This document shows positions 1 through 7,200 of a DNA stretch of 64,000 nucleotides, piece by piece. Origin of the DNA: Streptomyces sp. NBC_01754 (lineage in GTDB: Bacteria > Actinomycetota > Actinomycetes > Streptomycetales > Streptomycetaceae); NCBI RefSeq assembly GCF_035918015.1, contig NZ_CP109132.1:1860001-1924000 (forward strand), given 5' to 3'. The notes beneath the pieces are model-generated. The model was not told where the DNA came from. It made no database searches and saw only the letters and a list, made by a program, of their open reading frames with translations. Within the stretch, counting starts at the first letter, position 1, and each line of letters opens with the position of its first letter. The translations under genes and the position numbers were made by a program.

Positions 1-65
1 CGGGCGACCGGGCGCGGCTCGACGGGCTGCTGGCGGACGGCAGCCGGGTGCGGGCCCTGCGCTGA
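1..65 (+). CDS. C-terminal end of an unidentified gene entering from the left
   Basis: Reading in the frame that starts at base 3 gives about 20 codons ending in ...GSRVRALR and a TGA at 63-65. Codon third positions are almost all G or C, as expected for a real high-GC gene. Too little is visible to name a family. The stop lies 20 bases before the next start, so the next gene could be transcribed from the same strand either as a continuation or from its own promoter in the gap. Confidence 0.5.
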   Translation, partial: GDRARLDGLLADGSRVRALR

Positions 66-85
66 GCCCCCGATAGGCTGTCGGC

Positions 86-895
86 ATGACGACCCGGGTG
101 CGGCGCAGGATGGGCGTCGACGAGCGCGGGGCCCAGCTGATCGGCGTCGCCCTGGAGTTGTTCGCCCACCGCTCGCCCGACGAGGTGTCGATCGACGAGA
201 TCGCGGCCGCGGCGGGCATCTCGCGGCCGCTGGTCCACCACTACTTCCCCGGGAAGCAGAGCCTGTACGAGGCGGCGCTCGGCCGGGCCGCCGACGAGCT
301 GGCGGGACGGTTCGCGGAGGCCCACGAAGGGCCCCTGGGGGCACGGCTGCTGCGGGTGATGGTCCGGTTCTTCGACTTCGTCGAGGAGCACGGGCCGGGC
401 TTCTCCGCGTTGCTGCGCGGCGGTCCCCCGAGCGGGTCGTCGACCGCCGACGCGGTGATCGACGGGGTGCGGGAGGCCGCGTACGGGCAGATCCTGTCCC
501 ACCTCCAGGTGGTGTCGCCGCCGCCCGCTCGGCTGGAACTCCTGGTCCGTTCCTGGGTGTCGCTTGCCGAGTCGACGGCGCTGCTCTGGCTGGACGGGCG
601 GCGCGTGCCGCGGGCGGAGCTGGAGTCGCAGCTGGTGCAGGACTTCGCCGCGCTGGCCTGGGTGAGCGCCGCCCACGACCGGGATATGGCCGCCATCGTG
701 CTGCGGGTCTTCTCGCGGGAGCCGCCGGACGGCCCGTTCGGCGACCTGCTCGGCCGGCTCTCCGCCCTCGCGCCGTCCGCCGCCCCGGCCGTGCCACCAC
801 GGCGGACGGCCTCGTCATCGGATCTGACCAGATCTGCGGCGCCGTCGGATCGGGCCCCGGAAGGTCAGGGTTCGTCGGACGCCCGCCCGCGTTGA
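86..895 (+). CDS. TetR/AcrR family transcriptional regulator
   Basis: A 269-residue DNA-binding repressor of the TetR family. The N-terminal helix-turn-helix is clear at about residues 15-60 (motifs IDEIAAAAGISRPLVHHYF, then KQSLYEAAL). The rest is the variable, mostly helical ligand-binding part, followed by a disordered Ser/Pro/Arg-rich tail from about residue 230, which makes it longer than the usual 190-220 residues. There is no good Shine-Dalgarno before the ATG. A TAGGCT hexamer at 74-79 lies six bases upstream, so a leaderless transcript is possible. It converges on the DsbA-like gene with only nine bases between stops. The target and ligand cannot be told from sequence. Confidence 0.88.
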   Translation: MTTRVRRRMGVDERGAQLIGVALELFAHRSPDEVSIDEIAAAAGISRPLVHHYFPGKQSLYEAALGRAADELAGRFAEAHEGPLGARLLRVMVRFFDFVEEHGPGFSALLRGGPPSGSSTADAVIDGVREAAYGQILSHLQVVSPPPARLELLVRSWVSLAESTALLWLDGRRVPRAELESQLVQDFAALAWVSAAHDRDMAAIVLRVFSREPPDGPFGDLLGRLSALAPSAAPAVPPRRTASSSDLTRSAAPSDRAPEGQGSSDARPR

Positions 896-904
896 ACCGG
901 TGCG

Positions 905-1510
905 TCACGCCTTGAGTTCGCGGAATGCCGAGACGCCGGCCATCAGCAGGGTGGCTTCCCAGAGGCGGACGGCGTCCGCTCGCGCGGGGGTGGCGTCGAG
1001 GACGGGGCCGAAGAACGCTCGTCGGGTGTCGTCGGGTGTGGTGACGGCCAGGACGGGGGTACCGATCCGGGCGTCGATCCGGTCGACGCCGGCGTGGTGC
1101 GAGGCGCGCAGTGCCTGGTCGTAGTCGGTGGCGGTACCGGCCTCGCCGAGCGCGGTGGGCAGTCCGCTGCGGCGTAGGGCTTCGTCGATGTCGCCGATCC
1201 ACTCGCGCTCGGTGCCGTCAGGCTCGGTCCACAGTGCGGCGTAGAACGTGCCGAGTGCGGTATGTCCGTGCTCGGTCTGGACGGCCGCCGCGACGCGGGC
1301 GGGAATCCACAGATAGCCGTGCGGGTCGCCTTCGGGGTCGTCGTCGCGATGCTCGTTGAGCACCGCCAGGCTCATCACCCACCAGCGCACCTGGAGCGCC
1401 ACCTGGTCGGCGACCTGGGCGATCCAGCGTGCGGTGTGGCGGGTGAGCGGGCAGGCCGGGTCGAGCCAGAAGTCGACGCTCCAGCCCGCCTCGGTGGTCG
1501 TGCCGGTCAT
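905..1510 (-). CDS. DsbA-like thioredoxin-fold oxidoreductase
   Basis: A 201-residue protein resembling the DsbA/mycothiol-dependent nitroreductase-like group of actinobacteria. The N-terminal strand-turn-helix reads VDFWLDPACPLTRHTARWI, placing one cysteine (CPLT) where the family active site sits. The second active-site cysteine of a classical CxxC is absent, so it is probably not a general disulfide oxidase. A cis-Pro loop candidate (RIGTPVLAV) lies near the C-terminus, as in thioredoxin folds. The start at 1510 overlaps the stop of the upstream TetR gene by four bases (ATGA), so the two are translationally coupled and this enzyme is likely under that regulator. An upstream in-frame extension lies wholly inside the TetR gene and is rejected. 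Confidence 0.8.
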   Translation of the reverse strand: MTGTTTEAGWSVDFWLDPACPLTRHTARWIAQVADQVALQVRWWVMSLAVLNEHRDDDPEGDPHGYLWIPARVAAAVQTEHGHTALGTFYAALWTEPDGTEREWIGDIDEALRRSGLPTALGEAGTATDYDQALRASHHAGVDRIDARIGTPVLAVTTPDDTRRAFFGPVLDATPARADAVRLWEATLLMAGVSAFRELKA

Positions 1511-2115
1511 GGCCTCGGTTCCGATCCCGGACGTGCGCCAGCCGTGGTGGTGACCCCCTGTTCCAGGGTGCGGGTCACGGTCGCGGTGACGTCGAACTTG
1601 GCGAGGGCACCCCGTTCGACCTGTTCGAAGGCGGTGTAGGTCACTCCCCAGAGGACTTGCTGGATCCATTCGGCGCTGAGCTGGTCGTCGAGGACGCCCT
1701 CGGCCTGTCCGCGGCGGATGAGGTCGAGCACCGGGTCGTGCGGTGCCGGAAGGTCAGGCTCGAGGGTGGGGGCGACATCGCGCACCAGGGACTGGTCACC
1801 GAAGACGAACATGATCGCATCGCTTGCCGAGGCCAGGGCCGCGATCACACGGCGCATGGCGTCAAGCGGGTGTCCTTTGCCGGGGTCCGCTTCGACGATG
1901 GCGCCACCGATGGCTTCCAGAGCGTGCTCGGTGGCGGCGCGCAGCAGACCGTCGCGTTCCGGGAAGTAGCGGTGCAGGGTCGTGCGGCCGACCTCCGCGG
2001 CCTCGGCGACCTGGGGCAACGTGGCTGTCCGGTCGCGCGCCCAGACACGCACCGCGGCAGTCACAATGGCCCGTTCAGTTCGGTTCCGGGCACTGGAGGT
2101 CTGCTTCGCACTCAT
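1507..2115 (-). CDS. TetR/AcrR family transcriptional regulator, coupled to the DsbA-like gene
   Basis: A 202-residue TetR repressor. The helix-turn-helix lies at about residues 28-55 (LPQVAEAAEVGRTTLHRYFP). The C-terminal domain is of ordinary length for the family. It is divergent from the ABC exporter genes that start at 2208, with a 92-base gap holding an imperfect palindrome over the exporter's -35 element. The simplest reading is that it represses both itself with its DsbA-like partner and the exporter. The ligand is unknown. Confidence 0.88.
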   Translation of the reverse strand: MSAKQTSSARNRTERAIVTAAVRVWARDRTATLPQVAEAAEVGRTTLHRYFPERDGLLRAATEHALEAIGGAIVEADPGKGHPLDAMRRVIAALASASDAIMFVFGDQSLVRDVAPTLEPDLPAPHDPVLDLIRRGQAEGVLDDQLSAEWIQQVLWGVTYTAFEQVERGALAKFDVTATVTRTLEQGVTTTAGARPGSEPRP

Positions 2116-2165
2116 GGCCCGATGGTATCAGCGACACCCGCAAAGGGCGCTTGCACCTCCCTGGT

Positions 2166-2207
2166 GGAAGTTTGAAGTTCCATTAAGGGTCGCCTACAGT
2201 CCGCATC
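2166..2207 (+). promoter_or_regulatory. Leaderless promoter and candidate TetR operator of the ABC exporter
   Basis: A -35 TTGAAG (2172-2177) and a -10 TACAGT (2195-2200) are separated by 17 bases. The ATG at 2208 follows seven bases after the -10 with no Shine-Dalgarno, so the transcript should start at or next to the start codon. An imperfect 16-bp palindrome, GGAAGTTTGAAGTTCC (2166-2181, pattern GGAA.TT..AA.TTCC), covers the -35 and is a good operator candidate for the divergent TetR at 1507-2115. Confidence 0.6.
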
Positions 2208-3224
2208 ATGAGTGCGGAGAAGATAATTCGGGCCGAGGGTCTGCGTCGAACCTTCAAGGTGGGCAAGGGGACGATCGAGGCGGTGCGCGACGTCAGTTTC
2301 GATGTCGCGCCCGGTGAGCTGCTGGCGCTGCTCGGGCCGAACGGTGCGGGCAAGTCCACCACCTTGAGGATGCTGACCACGCTGCTGCCGCCCACTGCGG
2401 GCCGCGTGCACATCGCAGGCTTCGACGTGGCGCGCGAACCGGGCCGGGTGCGTGCGGCGATCGGATACGTGGGACAGAAGAACGCCTGCGGGGAGAACCA
2501 CCGCGTCCGTGAGGAGCTCATCACTCAGGCGCGCTGCCACGGTCTCCGGCTCCGTGACGCGCGGCGCCGGGCCGACGAGGTCCTGGAGCTCCTGGACATC
2601 AGCGACCTCGCCGCCCGCGTCCCCGGAAGTCTCTCGGGCGGGCAGCGACGGCGCGTGGACATCGCCCTCGGGCTCATACACGACCCGAGCGTGCTCCTCC
2701 TCGACGAACCCACCACCGGCCTCGATCCCCATAGCCGCGCCGCCCTGTGGGATCAGATCCGACACCTGCGCAGCGAGCACGGCATCACGACCCTGCTGAC
2801 CACCCACTACCTCGACGAAGCCGACAAGACGGCCGAGCGGATCGTCATCGTCGATCAAGGGCGGGTCGTCGCCGACGGCACCGCGGCCGCTCTCAAGGCC
2901 GGCCTGGCCGGCGACCGGATACACATCACCACACCGGACACCGACTCGGCACGTGCCGCCGCACGCCTGGCCGGTCAGATGGCAGGCGCGTGCGAGGTCA
3001 CGGCCGAAGGGCGGACCGTGCACGTCCGGATCGCCGATGCCGACGCCGCGCTACCTGCCTACCTGCGGCTGCTGCACCACCACGCGATCACGGTCACGCA
3101 CGCCGGCATGCGCCGACCGTCGCTCGACGACGTCTTCGTCCACCTCACCGGCCGCAGGCTCGAAGACACCGGCCACGCCTACGAGACCACCGGCACCGAA
3201 CCGATCGGAGCAGCCCATGCCTAA
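2208..3224 (+). CDS. ABC transporter ATP-binding protein, DrrA/daunorubicin-resistance type
   Basis: A 338-residue ATPase of a drug-type ABC exporter. Walker A is GPNGAGKST (43-51), the signature is LSGGQRRR (about 143-150), and Walker B with D-loop is LLLDEPTTGLD (about 164-174), followed by the switch histidine in LLTTHYLDEAD. The last 100 residues match the extra C-terminal domain of DrrA-like proteins. The Q-loop region (GQKNACGENHRVREEL) differs from the usual DrrA pattern, in which acidic and Leu-Thr-Gly residues precede the helix. The stop overlaps the permease start by eight bases, indicating coupled synthesis of a two-subunit exporter. The substrate is not predictable. Confidence 0.92.
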   Translation: MSAEKIIRAEGLRRTFKVGKGTIEAVRDVSFDVAPGELLALLGPNGAGKSTTLRMLTTLLPPTAGRVHIAGFDVAREPGRVRAAIGYVGQKNACGENHRVREELITQARCHGLRLRDARRRADEVLELLDISDLAARVPGSLSGGQRRRVDIALGLIHDPSVLLLDEPTTGLDPHSRAALWDQIRHLRSEHGITTLLTTHYLDEADKTAERIVIVDQGRVVADGTAAALKAGLAGDRIHITTPDTDSARAAARLAGQMAGACEVTAEGRTVHVRIADADAALPAYLRLLHHHAITVTHAGMRRPSLDDVFVHLTGRRLEDTGHAYETTGTEPIGAAHA

Positions 3225-4005
3225 GCTCCTCCACGACACCGCCACGGTCTTCTCCCGCGAGATCACGCCCGAGCTACGCTCCCCGGTCAGCATCGTCCTC
3301 GCCATGGGACAGCCTTTGCTGTTCCTCGTCCTGTTCGGCTCGATGCTCGTCGGCACCGAAGCCGGCTCCGAAGCCGGCCTCGGAGCCGGTACCGGAGCCG
3401 GTACCGGCGACGTCTGGCAGTGGTTCGTCCCCGGCATCCTCGTGATGATGTGCCTCATGGGGCCGCTCTCGGCCGGTCACAGCATGCTCAAGGAACTGGC
3501 CGGGGGACAGATGGAACGCTTCCTCGTCACCCCCGTCAGCCGCACGTCACTCATCCTCGGACGCACCGCCAAGGACACCGCCACCCTGTTCGCCCAGGCG
3601 GTCCTCATCACCGCCGTCGCCATCCCGCTGGGCATGGAACTCCACCTGACCGGCGTCCTGGCCGCCATGGTGCTGCTGATCGTCATGGCGGTCGGACTCA
3701 GTGCCCTGTCCTACATCCTGGCCATCGCCTCACTGCCCAGCGGCAACCTGTTCTGGATGGTCACCCAGATGCTGGTCTTCCCGCTCACGCTGCTCTCCGG
3801 CATCCTCCTGCCGGTCGACACCGCACCGGGATGGCTGAGCACGGCCGCCATGGTCAACCCCGTCACGTACGTCGTCGACGCCGCCCGTGCCCTGTTCGCC
3901 GGCGACTTCCTCGACGTCTCCGTGCTCCACGGTGCCCTCGCCGCAACGGTGATCGCCACCATCGGGCCGGCCCTCTCCGCCCGTGCCATGAAACGCGGCC
4001 TCTGA
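3217..4005 (+). CDS. ABC-2 type transporter permease, DrrB-like
   Basis: A 262-residue membrane protein with six predicted segments and the ABC-2 motif region (NPVTYVVDAARALFAGDF) near the C-terminus. It pairs with the preceding ATPase and overlaps it by eight bases. The ATG at 3217 fixes the start. The first extracellular loop (about residues 44-64) is a low-complexity Gly/Ala/Glu/Thr run built from short DNA repeats (GAAGCCGGC and GAGCCGGTACC units, 3357-3409), which is unusual for this family and may vary between strains. Confidence 0.9.
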   Translation: MPKLLHDTATVFSREITPELRSPVSIVLAMGQPLLFLVLFGSMLVGTEAGSEAGLGAGTGAGTGDVWQWFVPGILVMMCLMGPLSAGHSMLKELAGGQMERFLVTPVSRTSLILGRTAKDTATLFAQAVLITAVAIPLGMELHLTGVLAAMVLLIVMAVGLSALSYILAIASLPSGNLFWMVTQMLVFPLTLLSGILLPVDTAPGWLSTAAMVNPVTYVVDAARALFAGDFLDVSVLHGALAATVIATIGPALSARAMKRGL

Positions 4006-4151
4006 GGTCGGACGAGGGAGGTCGATCACGGCCGTGGGGACCGTCGTCACCCCCCGCAAGAGAGGTGGGTCTCCACGCCTCCGCGTCCGCTCAGCGGCCC
4101 CGGCTTCGCGTCGGCCCGTCGGCCACGCGGGGTTCCTCCCCCGTACCGCAG

Positions 4152-4206
4152 CGGCCGGCTCCGGCCCCGGTCCCGTAGGCGGGGAACGCGGGGCCGGAGC
4201 CGGCCG
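4152..4206. terminator. Strong bidirectional terminator hairpin
   Basis: A perfect 17-bp inverted repeat (arms 4152-4168 and 4190-4206, loop 21 bases) lies between the convergent exporter permease and the pullulanase gene. It is 27 bases after the pullulanase stop and 147 bases after the permease stop. There is no U-tract, as is usual for Streptomyces terminators. Confidence 0.75.
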
Positions 4207-4232
4207 ATGGGTGGGCGGTGGCGGCCGGCGCC

Positions 4233-7200
4233 TCAGCCCCGGGTGAACACGGCGACCGTGCGTCCCGGGACGGTGAAGCCGCCCTTGGCGCGGTCGTACG
4301 CCGCCTTCTTGACGGTCCGGTCCGCGCCGGAGGCCTGGACGGGGTGCAGCGCGTACCGGGTGCCGGCCAGCTCCGGGACGCGCTGGCTCTGTACCCCGGG
4401 GGTGGCGTTCAGGACGACGACCAGCTTGCCCAGGCGCATGGTGATCACGCCGGGCGTCTCCTTCGTGCCCGAGAGCGGGAAGGACAGGGCCTTCTGGACC
4501 TGCGCCGCGGTGGCGAGGCCGAAGTCCTTCTCGGTGGTGCGGATGGTCAGCAGGTCCTGGTACGCGGCGGACGTGCCGGTGATCTCGGCGCATCCGGGGC
4601 GCAGGGCGTCGGAGGCCAGCAGCGGCTTGCCGTAGGACCACTTGTCCTGGTTGTCGGCGGCCGGCGGCAGTCCGCGGCCGAAGCCGTTGCCCTTGCGGCA
4701 GTCCCAGTGCAGGGCGTTGAACCAGTCGCCGCTGTCGTAGGAGTTGCGGTCCAGCGACTTGGAGCGCAGCAGGTCGGTGCCCGCCTGGGAGAGCGAGGGC
4801 CCCTGGGAGAGGGTGGCGGTCGCCATCGCCAGGACCTGCATACGGGCCCGGTCGGCCGCCGTGGTCGCGGCGGGCAGCTTGAAGGCGAGGGCGTCGTAGA
4901 GGGTTTCGTTGTCGTGGGCGTCGGCGTAGGCGAGGGCGTCGCCGGGGGCGGCCGCGTACCCGGCGGGGGCGCCGTTGTAGTCGACGGCCGAGCCCTTGAC
5001 CGTGCGGCCCCGGGTGTCGGTGAAGGTGAAGTCGGCGAGGTTGCCGGTGAGACCGACCTTGATGAGGTCCTGGTAGTGGAGCAGCCGGGTCTTCTGCTCG
5101 GCCGCCGTGCCGTTGGCGGGCGAGGTGTTGGGGTCGGTGTGGAGGCCGGAGGCGAAGCCCTGGACGCCGGGGTCCTCGTCGAACGGGCCGCCGCCGCGTA
5201 CAGCGTCGCGGGCCCGGTCGGAGAAGGTCGCGATGCCGGTTCCCGCCATGTTCTCCTGGGTGGCCTGGACGAAGCGGGCGTCGTCGGCGACCTCCCCGAA
5301 GTTCCAGCCCTCGCCGTACAGGACGATCTTCTTCCCGTCCACGCCGTCCTTGGCGGGAGTCAGCGCGTCCAGCGCCTTGCGGACGGCCAGGATGTTGGCC
5401 TTGGGGTGGTGTCCCATCAGATCGAAGCGGAAGCCGTCGACCTTGTACTCCTTGGCCCAGGTGACGACCGAGTCCACGACGAGCTTGCCCATCATGGTGT
5501 TCTCGGTCGCCGTGTCGGCGCAGCAGGTGGAGGTGGCGACGGTGCCGTCCTCCAGGAGCCGCTGGTAGTAGCCGGGCACGATCCTGTCGAGAACGGACTT
5601 GTCGTCCTGTCCGGAGGCGACGGTGTGGTTGTAGACGACGTCCATCACGGTGCGCAGCCCGGCCCCGTTGAGCCCCTGGACCATCCGCCGGAACTCGACG
5701 GTGCGCTTCGTGCCGTTCGGGTCGGAGGCGTAGGAGCCCTCGGGAACGGTGTAGTGCAGCGGGTCGTAGCCCCAGTTGTAGGCGTCCTCGGCGGCGGATT
5801 CGGCGATGCAGGCCTGCTGTTCCGGGGAGTCGGGGGCGTAGGCGGGCAGGTCGCAGGCGGGCTTCTTCCGGTCCGGCTTCTTCTCGGGGATCGTCCCGAT
5901 GTCGAAGGCGGGCAGCAGGTGCACATGGCTGGTACCGGAGTCCGCCAGCTCCTTGAGGTGCTTCATCCCGTCGGAGCGGGTGTCGGTGAACGCCAGGTAC
6001 TCACCGGGGTGTCGGGAGGTGGGGTCCGTGACCGAGAAGTCGCGGATGTGGAGTTCCTGGATCTGCGCGTCGCGCAGCGGGACGGCCGCGGGCTTCTTCA
6101 GGGCGGACCAGCCGCGCGGCGCCAGCTTCGGGTCGGTGAGGTCGACGACGAGGCTGCGGGCGGAGTCGGTGGTCAGGGCGGTGGAGTAGGGATCGGTGAC
6201 CTTGTTGGTGACCGTCTTGCCCACGGTGGGCGCCCAGACGTCCACGACGTACCGGTAGGGCTTGCCCGTCCAGTTCTTCTTGCCGGTGACGGACCAGACG
6301 CCGGTGCGGTCGTCGCGCCGCATCGGGACGGTACGGCCGTCGAGCTCGAGGGCGACGGTACGGGCGGTGGGCGCCCAGAGGGAGAGGGCCGGGGTGCCCT
6401 TGCGGAAGACCGGGCCGAGCGCGGCCTTGCTCGCGGCCTTCCCGTACAGGTCGTCCAGCACACCCGCGGTCTGGACGCCGGTGGCGGCGAGCAGGGCGCC
6501 GTTGGCGGCGCGCTGGGTGGCGATCAGCTGGCCGCGCAGGGACGCGCGGACCCTGTCCCGGTCGCGGGGATCGACGGTGAAGGCGGGGTACTCGGCCAGG
6601 TGGGGGTACTTCGCCTTCTGGGCGGCGGTCAGCTCGGTGGTACCGAGCCGGAGCCACCGGCCCTCGTCGCTCAGTGCCCCGTCCACGACGGAGATCCCGC
6701 CGTTCCCCGCGTACACCAGCTGCTGGCTGGTGGCGGCGGTCGCCTTCACCTTCCAGACGACGGTGTCCGCGTCGATCCACTGGGCCTCGGCCTTGGTGAG
6801 GTCGGGCGCGGGGACGCCTCCGGTCTGGGGCAGCAGGTATCCCGGCTTCCCGCCGAGCATCCACACCTCGTGCCCGTAGGTGGCGAGGTCCAGGGACTGG
6901 TCGCTGGACACGTCCTTCTCGTCGCCCTTGTGGAGGATGTAGCTGAGCGAGGTGGCGCCGTCGGTGAGCGGCACCTCGAAGGTGGCCCCGAAGGCGTCGG
7001 TGCTCACCGGCCGGAGGGGTTCGGCCCAGTCGGTGGGGTCGGCGGCGCCGTTCCAGGTGTGCAGGCCCCAGCCGTCGTAGTCGCCGTCGGCCCGGTGGTG
7101 GTGCAGGACGGCCTTGGAGGTGTCCTGCGGCGGGTCGGCGCCTTCGGGTGCCTCGGTGGCCTGGCCGCCGTCGCCCTGCTCGATCCAGACCTGACCGGTC

